DNA from: RGEC01 sp964626685
GTDB taxonomy: Bacteria > Bacteroidota > Bacteroidia > NS11-12g > UBA955
Length of the DNA stretch: 41,699 nt
Reading direction: 5' to 3'
NCBI GenBank assembly: GCA_964626685.1
Contig: CAZVJY010000015.1
Coordinates: 1-41,699, forward strand
Numbering within the stretch: position 1 is the stretch's first letter; every line of letters begins with the position of its first letter. Shown one piece after another: positions 25,992-35,546 of this stretch. Below the pieces are notes generated by a model, which saw only the letters and a program-made list of their open reading frames with translations, was not told where the DNA came from and ran no database searches. Both the position numbers and the translations under genes were made by a program.

Positions 25992-27626
25992 TTATTTTCG
26001 GAGAATGCGGTTGTACGCATCTTGGTTGTTCAGGGTTTTGAGTGCCGTAGCCAAGTCGGGGTCGCCGGCAAACATATGCTTGTACTCACGTTCCGCATTG
26101 GGGTAGCGGGCTATGATTTCTGACTCCATGCGGTACATCAGGGTTTCGCCACAGTGGTTGATGTGGTCGAGCACGGCTTTTTCCAGTTTGGCATCGCTCA
26201 CACCGTTCATGATCATTTTCACCAGCTCTTCGTCTTTCACGCTGTTTTGCAGGGATTCTTCCATCTTTTTGCGAAGCTGAATTTTCAATTTTACTGCGCA
26301 TTGTTTTCCAAAAACCTCAAATTGCGCCGGGGTAATAAACCGCTCATCGGCAGGCAGGGATTCATTGTTGTTGCGAAACTCATTGGCGAAGTCAAAAACA
26401 TATCTTTCTTCCAGCAGGTATTTGATAAGGGGTTCACCGCTAAAGGGATCTACGACCACATCAGGACGAATGCCACCACCGTCATACACTGTGCGTCCTG
26501 CGGCGGTTTTGAATGCTTTGCGCAGGCTGTCGGGGATGCTGCCCGCGCTGCCATCGGGGTTGCGTTTGCTGTAATCCAGCAGCTGTATGCACCGACCGCT
26601 TGGGGTGTAGTATTTGGCAGTGGTAATTTTCATCTGTGTGCGGTAGGGCAGCGGATAGAAGTTTTGCACAAGCCCTTTGCCAAAGCTGTTTTGTCCGATG
26701 ATAACAGCGCGGTCCATGTCCTGCAGGCTGCCACTCACTACTTCGCTGGCGCTGGCGCTTTGGGCGTCAACCAGCACCACCAGGGGTAAATCCGGTGCTA
26801 CGGCCGGCTTGCGGGTCATCCATTTGCGATTGCTTTCGGTGGTGCGGCCTTTCATGTTCACAACCAGTTTGTTTTCGCCCACAAACAACCCCACTATGTC
26901 TACGGCTTCGGCCAGCAGGCCACCACCATTTCCGCGCAGGTCCAAAACCAGTTTGTTCATTCCCGGATTTTTTTGCAGCGTGGTGAGAGCGGTTTCTATT
27001 TCCTGAGCGCAGTTCTGGCCAAATTCATCCAACTTGATGTAGCCGGTCTGTTCGTTGATCATGCCGGACCAGGGCACGTTTTTGGTGCGCACGGAAACGC
27101 GGGTAATTTTTTTCTCCAGGGGTTTCCCATTTCGCTCCACAATGAGGGTAAGGGATGTATTGGGTGCACCGCGGAGCATAGCGCCCACATCGCCGGTGGA
27201 TTTTCCGGCCATGTCCTGTCCGGACACGAACTTGAGGATGTCTCCACAGCGAATATCGGCATTGGCGAAGGCGTAGCCTCGAAAAACCTCGCTCACCACG
27301 GGGTAGCGGTTGCGTATGAAGATGCGGCAGCCCACCCCGCCATATTCGCCCTGCCGCTCGATCATGGCTTCTTCGGTTTGGGCTTCGCTGTAGTAGTTCG
27401 TGTAGGGGTCAAGTGAGGCCAGCATGGCATCGAGGCCTTTGCGCATGAGGGTTCCGGGGTTTATGTCATCTACAAATTGGGTTCCCACCTGTTTGTAGGC
27501 GGTAGCAAATATTTCCAGGTTTTTGCTGTATTCAAAAAGGTTATCGTAGGTTTTGTAACCGGTGCTTAGGAACAGGGCAGCGAGGGCCAGCAGGGCGGTT
27601 TTGGGTATGCGAATACGGATTTCCAT
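25992..27626 (-). CDS. S41 family C-terminal processing protease
   Basis: A 544-aa CtpA/Prc-type serine protease with an N-terminal signal anchor (residues 9-22), a PDZ domain (about 95-170, GEYGGVGCRIFIRN and CGDILKFVSG) and the S41 catalytic core. The nucleophile is Ser292 in SASASE, and the general base is Lys317 in FGKGLVQ, 25 residues later as in E. coli Prc. The frame extends to 27734, but the ATG at 27626 begins a proper signal sequence. An extra C-terminal helical region (about 430-544) is seen in Bacteroidota homologues. It is the first gene of a five-gene operon (S41, TauE, M28, metF, rsgA). Confidence 0.93.
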   Translation of the reverse strand: MEIRIRIPKTALLALAALFLSTGYKTYDNLFEYSKNLEIFATAYKQVGTQFVDDINPGTLMRKGLDAMLASLDPYTNYYSEAQTEEAMIERQGEYGGVGCRIFIRNRYPVVSEVFRGYAFANADIRCGDILKFVSGQDMAGKSTGDVGAMLRGAPNTSLTLIVERNGKPLEKKITRVSVRTKNVPWSGMINEQTGYIKLDEFGQNCAQEIETALTTLQKNPGMNKLVLDLRGNGGGLLAEAVDIVGLFVGENKLVVNMKGRTTESNRKWMTRKPAVAPDLPLVVLVDAQSASASEVVSGSLQDMDRAVIIGQNSFGKGLVQNFYPLPYRTQMKITTAKYYTPSGRCIQLLDYSKRNPDGSAGSIPDSLRKAFKTAAGRTVYDGGGIRPDVVVDPFSGEPLIKYLLEERYVFDFANEFRNNNESLPADERFITPAQFEVFGKQCAVKLKIQLRKKMEESLQNSVKDEELVKMIMNGVSDAKLEKAVLDHINHCGETLMYRMESEIIARYPNAEREYKHMFAGDPDLATALKTLNNQDAYNRILRK

Positions 27627-27632
27627 ACAGGG

Positions 27633-27640
27633 CAAAGTTA
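27633..27640 (-). promoter_or_regulatory. -7 element of the S41-rsgA operon
   Basis: TAACTTTG on the minus strand, ending 6 nt before the ATG at 27626, so the transcript would be nearly leaderless. The only upstream TTTG is 24 bp away, longer than the usual 19-21. Confidence 0.45.
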
Positions 27641-27750
27641 CGAAGTAAAGCGGGGATGGGTACACAAAAGGGTCAATCTGACGGAATGCAGATTTTTGTG
27701 GGACGAATTCGGGGTTAAATGCAGATATTTGCAACCTGTTTTCACAGAAA

Positions 27751-27822
27751 GGTCCCGTAGTAGAATGGATACTACGAATGCCTCCGGAGCATTAGATCCA
27801 GGTTCGATTCCTGGCGGGACCA
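27751..27822 (+). tRNA. tRNA-Arg (anticodon CCG)
   Basis: A 72-nt cloverleaf. The acceptor GGTCCCG pairs with CGGGACC. The D-arm is GTAG/CTAC. The anticodon arm is AATGC-CTCCGGA-GCATT with CCG at positions 34-36. The variable loop is 4 nt, the T-arm is CCAGG-TTCGATT-CCTGG, and the discriminator is A. CCA is not encoded (ACTAG follows). It reads the CGG codon. Its last 21 bases are part of the repeat found again at 30716-30737. Confidence 0.96.
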
Positions 27823-27823
27823 C

Positions 27824-28146
27824 TAGTAGATGGTATTATATTTTGATTAAAAGTTATCTAGGTAATATAAGATACTTATAATTTTGAAAACAGCGTTAAA
27901 GAATATAGTTATTACTTAACGTTGTTCTAAGTGAAGAGACTTTTCAGCGCTCTTATCTTGTAAAAAAGCAAGCTTAAACTCCTTTAATTAAACTATAATC
28001 AAAAAAATTTCTTTTAGAAATGTAGATCGGTTTGGTGTTTCTGTGTATGCGAATATTTTCGTATCAAGATTGTTAAGCAGAATAGTCGGTGTTTCCGATA
28101 AGTTTAAATCACCCAGAGACTTTTAATATTTATATTTGTAAAGTTT
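27824..28146. other. AT-rich intergenic region with the receptor promoter
   Basis: About 320 bp between the tRNA and the receptor gene. It holds TATATTTG at 28131-28138, a -7 element 8 nt before the ATG; the -35-like TTTA at 28103 is a poor and distant match. I see no other gene or structural RNA here. Confidence 0.5.
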
Positions 28147-30528
28147 ATGTGTCCATATACAAAAATCTTAAAATTACTTTTTTTTACATTTTTTCTTAAC
28201 TACTCTGCGATCGCTCAACATACTGGCCTTGGATCTATTACAGGAAGAGTTTTAGATGGAGACAGCAAACAGCCTGTCAGTGGAGCAAAGGTTTTCGTAG
28301 TTAATACCCTAAAAAGTTCATTAACTGATACTTCTGGCTATTTTGAGATAAGGGATGTTAGCATTGGAGTTTGTGCAATAATGATAAGATATAACGGTTA
28401 TGAGATACAAATTATTAATGATATAAATGTAATTAAAGACAAAAGTAGTTATCGAGAAGTTTCGCTACATAAAGGAATCAATATTCTGGATTCTGTGGAA
28501 GTTAGAGCTCTGAGATATGAAAATAACAGGTATAATCCTGTTTCTTCATATAGTTTTTCCAGGGAGGAGATTAATCTAAATCCAGGGTCACAAGGTGATA
28601 TATTCAGGGCCATAGGAATGCTGCCCGGAGTTTCTAGCAGCGGTGGAATTTATTCAGCCATTTCAGTGAGAGGTCAGGGTGTGAGGGACAATGTTTACAT
28701 GGTGGATGATATTCCATTAACAGAGGTAGGCCATTTAGAAGGTAATAGTTTTTTTAATGATCCAAACGGTGGAAGATTTAGCATATTTGCTCCCAGAGTT
28801 ATTGATAATGCACAATTTCAGGGAGGTGGATTTGGTTCTGATTATGGAAGAAGAAGTGCTTCTTTTTTGGGTTTAACTATTAAGGAAGGGAATAATAGAA
28901 ATGCTGTAATTGATGGGCAATTTGATTTATTAGGAATTACCTTGAATTATGATGGTCCAAGTAAAATATTCAAAAACACTAACTTATTTGTTTCTGCGAG
29001 ATACCAGAATTTTTATGCTTTGGTTAACTTAATTGGCCTCAAAGATATCGGATTGCCGATTTATGGTGACTTAATTGTTAAAACTACTACTCAACTTAAT
29101 CAAAAGAATAAATTATCTTTTTTAGCCATAGTAAGTCCGGAAAGTTTCGTGCGTAACATTGACAATGTATATGCAGATAAAAAGTTGAACTTACTTTACT
29201 TGCCCGATTTTAAAAGAAATAAAACAGTTTTCAGCCTAAATCTTCGAACACTTACTAGTAACAAAAGTTATTGGAAAAACATTGTTTACTATACTTCATA
29301 TACTTCTAATGTAAAAGTTGGTAAGGCTTATCCGGATGCTGATACATTAGCTAATTTGGTAAACCCTATAATTCCATTTAATAACAGTATTCAAACACAA
29401 AAATATTCAGAAAGTAAATTGGGATATCGATCACTGTACAATGTTACCTTTAACAAAAATCAAAAGTTGTCTTCAGGATTCGAAATGGATTTATTAAGCT
29501 TGACCAATAATCGAAATTTTAGCACTAATGATACTAATTTTGTTTATCGGTCTTCGGATTTAGTTAACCCAAATCAGCAATTTCAGGTTGTTTATCCGCA
29601 GTTTGTAAACTCCAAATTCAATGATGCTAACTTAAACGTATCTGGTTTTGCTAACTATTCAATGTTGATTGGAAAGAGATTCTCTGTGAATGCAGGTGTG
29701 AGATATGATTATACAGGCTTTTCTGAACAGCATGTAATTTCACCTCGCTTAAGTGGTAGCTACTTTTTAAATGAAAAAAACAGTCTTAATTTCGGTTATG
29801 GTATATACTTCCAGGACCCTGTTTATTCCGACATTGCTGACCAGCCTCAAGGATTTAAACTAAGAATGGAGGAAGTGGCGCAGTATATTCTGGGTTATCG
29901 ATTATATATACGACCGGATTTGAAATTCACTGTTGAGACTTGGTATAAAGAATTTGATAACTTAGTTGTTACACCAGTTACCGGTACCGTATTTAAAAAT
30001 AATGATGGGACAGGATGGGGAAGAGGCATTGATGTAAATCTTACAAAGCGTTTGGTAAAACGGTTTCATGGACAGATTGGATACTCTTTCATCGAGATTA
30101 AACGAAATGATCATGATGATATAGGAGAGTATAATTTCGCTTTTAGTCAACCTCATCAATTTAATTTAATGTTGAGTTACAAGTATAAGAAACACTGGAT
30201 ATTTTCCATGAGGTATCGCTATGCGACTGGAAAACCAAAGGATAACTACATTATTCACAGAGATGTGCTTAACAATCCTAATGATTTTAGATATTCAAAA
30301 GAGTTAATAGGGCGGAATGAGCTAAGACTACCTGACTTTCAAAGTTTAGACATTAGGGCCAATTATAACTTCAAATTTAAAACAGCAACCCTTACTGTTT
30401 TTGTAGATATAGTGAATGTTATGAATAAGCAAATAGCCAATGGTGAAAGTTTTAATTACATAACAGGCCAAAACTATTATGATGGATTGGCTATTTTTCC
30501 AACAGGTGGTATGAAATTTGAGTTTTAA
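28147..30528 (+). CDS. TonB-dependent outer-membrane receptor
   Basis: A 793-aa outer-membrane protein. It has a signal peptide (to about residue 23, SAIAQ), a CarboxypepD_reg-like N-terminal domain (about 27-110, ITGRVLDGDSKQPVSGAKV), a plug domain (about 130-245, with SVRGQGVRDNVYMVDDIPL) and a beta-barrel ending in a terminal Phe (MKFEF). It is shorter than SusC-type receptors, has no SusD partner and is alone in its island. The ligand cannot be predicted; cobalamin, siderophore, peptide or sugar are all possible. Codon use is far more AT-biased than in the left part of the window, consistent with recent acquisition. Confidence 0.9.
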   Translation: MCPYTKILKLLFFTFFLNYSAIAQHTGLGSITGRVLDGDSKQPVSGAKVFVVNTLKSSLTDTSGYFEIRDVSIGVCAIMIRYNGYEIQIINDINVIKDKSSYREVSLHKGINILDSVEVRALRYENNRYNPVSSYSFSREEINLNPGSQGDIFRAIGMLPGVSSSGGIYSAISVRGQGVRDNVYMVDDIPLTEVGHLEGNSFFNDPNGGRFSIFAPRVIDNAQFQGGGFGSDYGRRSASFLGLTIKEGNNRNAVIDGQFDLLGITLNYDGPSKIFKNTNLFVSARYQNFYALVNLIGLKDIGLPIYGDLIVKTTTQLNQKNKLSFLAIVSPESFVRNIDNVYADKKLNLLYLPDFKRNKTVFSLNLRTLTSNKSYWKNIVYYTSYTSNVKVGKAYPDADTLANLVNPIIPFNNSIQTQKYSESKLGYRSLYNVTFNKNQKLSSGFEMDLLSLTNNRNFSTNDTNFVYRSSDLVNPNQQFQVVYPQFVNSKFNDANLNVSGFANYSMLIGKRFSVNAGVRYDYTGFSEQHVISPRLSGSYFLNEKNSLNFGYGIYFQDPVYSDIADQPQGFKLRMEEVAQYILGYRLYIRPDLKFTVETWYKEFDNLVVTPVTGTVFKNNDGTGWGRGIDVNLTKRLVKRFHGQIGYSFIEIKRNDHDDIGEYNFAFSQPHQFNLMLSYKYKKHWIFSMRYRYATGKPKDNYIIHRDVLNNPNDFRYSKELIGRNELRLPDFQSLDIRANYNFKFKTATLTVFVDIVNVMNKQIANGESFNYITGQNYYDGLAIFPTGGMKFEF

Positions 30529-30988
30529 CTAATTATTTAGATACTTGTAAGTTATGGATTAATGGTGCAGATTATTCGAATTTCATTAATGGGATTTATC
30601 CAACATTAAGCTTGTGTTTATTGTTTATCCACAAACAGTTCTTTCCTATAAAATATTTCACCCAAGACTATAATTACCTAACTAGAGATATAAATACAAT
30701 GAGATAAAGCCTTGTGTTCAATTCCTGGCGGGACCACAAAGTAAGTTAATATACTCTTTATCTATCGGAAGATGCTGAAGTATTTCGAGGCATCACAAGT
30801 AGTTTTATAAAGAGAATGGTTTAACTATTTTTATAATTGAGTGTTATAAAGATGTGTTTAAATCCAATCCGTTTTTACACTACAAGAAACTCAAATAGGA
30901 TTGTTTACTCAGTTAAATTAGGCTTGTGTAACCTTATAGTGCTCAGACCTGATTTGATAGAACAAATAAAATTAGATAGTTTAAAAAC
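30529..30988. other. AT-rich intergenic region holding the right repeat
   Basis: About 460 bp without a credible gene. It contains the tRNA-Arg 3'-end copy at 30716-30737 and a single DnaA-box-like TTATCCACA at 30625-30633. A 61-codon frame at 30837-31022 runs into the terminator palindrome and is rejected. Confidence 0.5.
30716..30737 (+). repeat. Copy of tRNA-Arg 3' end (putative attR)
   Basis: Identical to 27802-27823 except at one position (A for G in the T-loop sequence GTTCaATT). No other part of a tRNA is present here, so it is a fragment and not a tRNA gene. Confidence 0.8.
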
Positions 30989-31020
30989 AAAAAAGATTGG
31001 CTACAAAGCCAATCTTTTTT
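30989..31020. terminator. Bidirectional terminator
   Basis: A perfect 14-bp inverted repeat with a 4-nt loop. The left arm is AAAAAAGATTGGCT (30989-31002) and the right arm AGCCAATCTTTTTT (31007-31020). Read either way it gives a GC-containing stem followed by a T run. It ends the 1,412-aa gene on the minus strand (16 bp past its stop) and could stop rightward transcripts from the island. Confidence 0.85.
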
Positions 31021-31036
31021 GATAACTATAGTAAAG

Positions 31037-34000
31037 TTATTTTGATTTCAAAAATGGGTAACGAAGAGACTCTTTTTCGTTGTAAACATTGAATATGTAC
31101 ACACCGGAATTTAATATGTTTAAATCTATCTTCGTGTTCTCCGAGACTTTTCCTTCTAACAATTTCTGGCCTTTTAAATCTATAATTTCAAAATCTAAAT
31201 ATTTGCCTGTTGTATTTGTCAAATTTAAATAATCGATAACAGGATTTGGATAGATTTTAATGTTATTGGCAAAATTCAAGGATTCAATACTTGATAGTGC
31301 CTTGAAGCGAACAAACTTAACATTAAATGATGTTACCGCAGTAAATGAATCATGGCTCTCCTGATATGCTCTAACTACCCATTTCAAATTAACCGAGTCT
31401 CCAAGGGCTACACCAAATCCGGCCAAAGCATTGCTTATGGCACCTGAGGTCAATGTTAAATTGTTGTTTTTGCCATTGTTATTTGAAAGAAGGGTTAAGA
31501 GTGGTTTCTTAAAGTCACCGCTGGGTAGATCAAGTAGCCAAACATAACGAGTTGCACCGGTAGCTTTTTCCCAAGTAATAGTTATCGGGTTTGGGTCAGC
31601 ATCTTTAACCACAACGCGAGCATTATTTACAGGAGTTTGCAATAAAAAGGGTGATAGCTTAGGAATAATGGCATCTGGTCTTGCATTTAATAATTGAATT
31701 CTTTTATCACCCAAAATGGACGTGTCTCTGATGCTGTAGGCTTTTGATGGAGTATTGTGTTTTGCCAGCATATATTCAGCAAAGGCATCTTGCTCTCTTC
31801 CTATGGCCGCGAAAGCGGAAGTGCCGGCTGTTTTAATCGCCGTATCAAGATCAACCCTCGCTTTAACAACTGCAGGGAATGGATAATTATCACCGCCAAC
31901 ACTTGAGCCCGAAAAAGATGGGTTTGCAAGGAAATTCAATGTCACTATTTTGAAGGTTCTTGAAGTGTCTCCAACCAGTTTGCCATATTTAACTAGGGTA
32001 TCAGTGGGTTTGCCAAGTGTGTCAATGGTCACCATAGACCAGATTTTGTTGCCAGTTGACTTTGTTGTATCATAACTAAACGAAATACCGCCTACCTGTG
32101 GAAACTGGCCTGGGGTAACACCGGGCCTGGTTGCCGATATGCCGTGTTCAATCAGTCGTTTAACTCCTGCCGCAGATACAGTCACAATAACAAGGCTATT
32201 GTTAAATCTCAATGAGTTTTCTACATCCAGTTGAGAGATATCACCGGCAGATTTTCCTGCCTGGGGATTGGATTGTGTTCTCTCTAGTTTAACGTTACTT
32301 CCGACAGAATTGACATAGCCTATGGCAGATCGTATACCTCCACCATTTTTTAGTGAGATGGTTACTTTTGGATCATATTTTTTGGCATACCACAAGTTGG
32401 CGTCGGAAGTTAAATCACCTAAGTTTGTCTCCTCCGTTCTGACAAAATTTCTTCTTCCTTCTAAAAACACATTGGTTTTGCCGATGATATTTCCATCTTT
32501 AGAAGAAATGACAAGACCAACCGCCCTGCACAAGGTTGAAACATTAGCTCCTTTTGTTCCCGCAGCAAACGCATTGGCAGTGTTTCCCCAAAGCGCTTTT
32601 ACTGTAATTGAGTCCGAAGCATAAACACCGTTTACATTAGAATCAAGTTTTTCAACCAACAATTTACCATTGACATCAAAGTCGCAAACAAAACGACCAA
32701 CATATTTCCATTCACTGGTGGTGTTTAGAATAACCATTGGGTCATTTGACTTGCTTTTGGTGAATATTGGGTATTTTTCGGTAGCCGTATGTCCTGCTAA
32801 CAATCTATCATTCCCATCAGCAGTGTACGCATGGTTTCCCCCGGAAATAATAATATCAACATGGTTCAATAAAGGGGCGAGTGCTTTCTCATTGGCAATT
32901 TGTTGTAGGTGTGCAAGTAGAATGATTTTATTAACACCCTCTTTCGCTATCAGTGAATCAATAACCGGTTGCAATATGCCTGCAAGTGCAGGCATGTCGT
33001 CCACCTGAGGTCCTTTAACTGAGGTAAAACCTGGCGAAGATATTTTTGCCAAAGCTTGAGTAGTTGCACCCACAATGCCTATTTTCTGGCCATTTCGTTC
33101 GATGATTACAGATGGGGCAATGCCTTTTTTCTGCGAATTAGCGGTAATATTAACAGGTGTTCTAAATGCTGTGTCTCTTAATATTTGATTTGTAAATAAA
33201 TAGTTCAAGTTGACGTCTTTACTAAAATCAAGGTTTGAACTAACAAATGGGAATTGCGCACCCAGCCATCTCTTGTCAGCACCGCTGCTTCTAATATCTA
33301 CTCCTATCTGTCCGTTTAAATCTCCTGTTCCTAAATCAAATTCGTGATTGCCGAAGGCTGAGGCATTGAAACCGATAATATTCATTATTGCAATGTCCGG
33401 GCGACCTAATGCCGGTCTTTGTGCCTGCGTTCCTTTAAAATAAGAGGACGCAGTAGATCTCAATGGTGTTTGTAATGATGGGTCTTCACCAGCTGATAAA
33501 AATGGACCGGGAAGAACATTGTCGCCGGATGACAAAATCAATGTGTTGGTATGTAAATCCTCCAGTTTATCAACAATGGCTGCGTAATTTGGGGCATCAT
33601 TAACAGCGGCTACACCACTTTCCATGTCTGAAGAATGCAATATCTGCATTTGGAATGTGCTCTTTCCATTTAACTGAATAATGGCAACTGTTCCGGAAAC
33701 TTCATTGGAAACCAAAAGCAAATCTTGTCCATTTGGACTTTTTGATTTTGGGATGAAAACCAGACCTTCGGGTCCCAAATCACCCACTGTGGTTAAATTG
33801 CCGGAGCTGGGGGTAACCGAAAAATTACGGGTATTGATATAGTTGACAAAATAGGGTTTGTTGGGGTTAGTGATATTGTAAATCATGATGCCGCCAATTC
33901 TCTCCAAACCCACAAACGCATACATAGAATCTAATATTTTGCCTATGACTACAGCTTCAGGCTCAGGACCTTTGTCATCACTTCTGGTATCTATTGTATT

Positions 34001-35275
34001 GCTCGTATGGCTTGCATTAAAGTTTGCAGGATATAAGACTGCCAACCTTTGTTCAAATTGATCCTTACTGTCCCATGCCAGTTTACCGGTTACTGAATTC
34101 CAAACTGAGAAGGATCTGGCTCCGTAACAGAATGCAGAATCATATTTGCCATCTTTGTTGAAGTCTCCAAATGCCCGTGTAAGATTCAACCTACCCATGG
34201 CACTTGATGCTTTAAGTGCCGCAACATTTGTTGCGCCACCAAATTTGGCCGTATCTACGACGTAAGCAGCATTTCCAAATCTAATTTCTTCATTGTTGGC
34301 AGCACCCCAATCGGCTCTTGCATCGCCCTCATTTGCGGTTACCAAAAATGTGGTGTCGCCTATTTTATAACTTGCAATCGCATCAGGCATGTACATGCCA
34401 AACACCGGGAAATTTCTAATATTGATGGTAGCTCCATTGTCAGAAGCATCCAAACCGTTTCCAGTTAAATTATGGTTTTTAAATCCTAAAGGTATTAACT
34501 TGGTCACCTTTGCCGTTGTTAAATCAATCTCTGCTAAGCAATTGTTTTCCTGACAAGTAGCCCAGGCAGTTTTAGAATCGTCTGAAACAGCAATGTATTC
34601 CGGCTCTAAATCTTCTGCTATAGTTGAGTTGCGCAAAAAAGTTCCACCAGATTGAATCTTTCCTGTAATTTTAATTCTCCAATCAATGTTGGTTCCATTA
34701 AAATCAGTAAAACCAGCGGTTTTTACTTCATTTTGTGTTAATGTTGCAATGCCTTTTGAAACATCGATAATACTGATGGAGCCTTCTCTGTCAATGGTAT
34801 AATCACTATTGGGCTCTCCCTCATTTGCTACCAACACCATTTTGCCATTAGGCGAAAAAGTTAACATATCGGGGTTAGCTCCAACATCTACTTTACTCAT
34901 GAATGCCAATGTAGACGCATTAAAAAATACCACATGTCCATTTTCCGTTTTTCCCAGTTGATTAATAACAGAGACAGCCAAAACCCCATTCATGCAGGCA
35001 ATTGAGGTTAAATCTATTCCATAGGGTTTGATGGAAATGGTGTTGATTTGAACGGGATTAGCGGGTTTGCTAATGTCTACAACTTTAATGCTTGTGTCAG
35101 GACCATTTAATACAAACATTCTTTTAGTTGCATCATCATACGCAGTTATTTCTGCAGCGGCTTTGTCATAAATGCCTGTTGAATACCTCCCAATAAATTG
35201 GGGATTAATCTGGGCTTTCACTCCCATAAATGCTACCATAAAAGATAGCGAAAACATTAATATAAATTTTTTCAT
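31037..35275 (-). CDS. T9SS-secreted choice-of-anchor I/5'-nucleotidase family protein
   Basis: A 1,412-aa exported protein. It has a signal peptide (MKKFILMFSLSFMVAFMGVKAQ), a propeller-like choice-of-anchor I domain (about 25-540), a metallophosphatase domain (about 545-850), a 5'-nucleotidase C-terminal domain (about 895-1105), an Ig-like region (about 1230-1330) and a type A T9SS sorting domain (about 1340-1412, IYPNPV). The phosphatase motifs are SDMESG (D550), SGDNVLPGP, GNHE (642-645) and GGNHAY (H815). The usual D-x-H is D-x-E here (E552), a variant I recall from this subfamily. It probably releases phosphate from nucleotides or phosphoesters at the surface. The in-frame TTG at 35296 is less likely than the ATG at 35275. 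Confidence 0.88.
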   Translation of the reverse strand: MKKFILMFSLSFMVAFMGVKAQINPQFIGRYSTGIYDKAAAEITAYDDATKRMFVLNGPDTSIKVVDISKPANPVQINTISIKPYGIDLTSIACMNGVLAVSVINQLGKTENGHVVFFNASTLAFMSKVDVGANPDMLTFSPNGKMVLVANEGEPNSDYTIDREGSISIIDVSKGIATLTQNEVKTAGFTDFNGTNIDWRIKITGKIQSGGTFLRNSTIAEDLEPEYIAVSDDSKTAWATCQENNCLAEIDLTTAKVTKLIPLGFKNHNLTGNGLDASDNGATINIRNFPVFGMYMPDAIASYKIGDTTFLVTANEGDARADWGAANNEEIRFGNAAYVVDTAKFGGATNVAALKASSAMGRLNLTRAFGDFNKDGKYDSAFCYGARSFSVWNSVTGKLAWDSKDQFEQRLAVLYPANFNASHTSNTIDTRSDDKGPEPEAVVIGKILDSMYAFVGLERIGGIMIYNITNPNKPYFVNYINTRNFSVTPSSGNLTTVGDLGPEGLVFIPKSKSPNGQDLLLVSNEVSGTVAIIQLNGKSTFQMQILHSSDMESGVAAVNDAPNYAAIVDKLEDLHTNTLILSSGDNVLPGPFLSAGEDPSLQTPLRSTASSYFKGTQAQRPALGRPDIAIMNIIGFNASAFGNHEFDLGTGDLNGQIGVDIRSSGADKRWLGAQFPFVSSNLDFSKDVNLNYLFTNQILRDTAFRTPVNITANSQKKGIAPSVIIERNGQKIGIVGATTQALAKISSPGFTSVKGPQVDDMPALAGILQPVIDSLIAKEGVNKIILLAHLQQIANEKALAPLLNHVDIIISGGNHAYTADGNDRLLAGHTATEKYPIFTKSKSNDPMVILNTTSEWKYVGRFVCDFDVNGKLLVEKLDSNVNGVYASDSITVKALWGNTANAFAAGTKGANVSTLCRAVGLVISSKDGNIIGKTNVFLEGRRNFVRTEETNLGDLTSDANLWYAKKYDPKVTISLKNGGGIRSAIGYVNSVGSNVKLERTQSNPQAGKSAGDISQLDVENSLRFNNSLVIVTVSAAGVKRLIEHGISATRPGVTPGQFPQVGGISFSYDTTKSTGNKIWSMVTIDTLGKPTDTLVKYGKLVGDTSRTFKIVTLNFLANPSFSGSSVGGDNYPFPAVVKARVDLDTAIKTAGTSAFAAIGREQDAFAEYMLAKHNTPSKAYSIRDTSILGDKRIQLLNARPDAIIPKLSPFLLQTPVNNARVVVKDADPNPITITWEKATGATRYVWLLDLPSGDFKKPLLTLLSNNNGKNNNLTLTSGAISNALAGFGVALGDSVNLKWVVRAYQESHDSFTAVTSFNVKFVRFKALSSIESLNFANNIKIYPNPVIDYLNLTNTTGKYLDFEIIDLKGQKLLEGKVSENTKIDLNILNSGVYIFNVYNEKESLRYPFLKSK

Positions 35276-35546
35276 TTTGAAATTATTTGTTTTCAAAATT
35301 CGCTTAACTTTTTACATTTATATATTATGATATTTTTATATATGGTTTAAATTTAAGGTGCTTTTTTTATGATAAATAAACCTTATCTTTAATTGTATAT
35401 TAATGGTTTAAATAAAAGACTAACAAATATTAAGACTAAAACATGTATTGTAAAAAGCATTTTCAGTCTGCTTTATTTCTTTATGTAGAGGGATATGGTT
35501 ACATACTAAATTGATTAGATTTAATATTGAACAAAAAGTAGCCGGA

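Larger units (their letters stand above)
27802..30737 (+). mobile_element. Putative tRNA-Arg-integrated island with one receptor gene
   Basis: The left boundary is the 3' end of the tRNA-Arg gene (27802-27823). The right boundary is a 22-bp copy with a single mismatch (30716-30737), in the same orientation, containing ATTCCTGGCGGGACCAC. That is the attL/attR pattern of elements that insert into tRNA 3' ends. The interior is much richer in A+T than the chromosome to its left: 19 of 60 bases are G or C at 29281-29340, against 33 of 60 at 26461-26520. The only gene is a TonB-dependent receptor. There is no integrase, so the element may be a decayed or trans-mobilised cassette. Confidence 0.55.

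Noticed and set aside
27627..27734. Longer N-terminus of the S41 protease
   Set aside because: The ATG at 27626 starts a proper signal sequence. The extension crosses the TAACTTTG promoter element.
30625..30633. DnaA box TTATCCACA (and TTTTCCACA at 37780-37788) as a replication origin
   Set aside because: Single sites 7 kb apart with no cluster and no dnaA, dnaN or parAB genes.
30837..31022. A 61-codon ORF on the plus strand
   Set aside because: It begins with a non-ATG codon in AT-rich DNA and its last codons are the terminator palindrome. No protein features.
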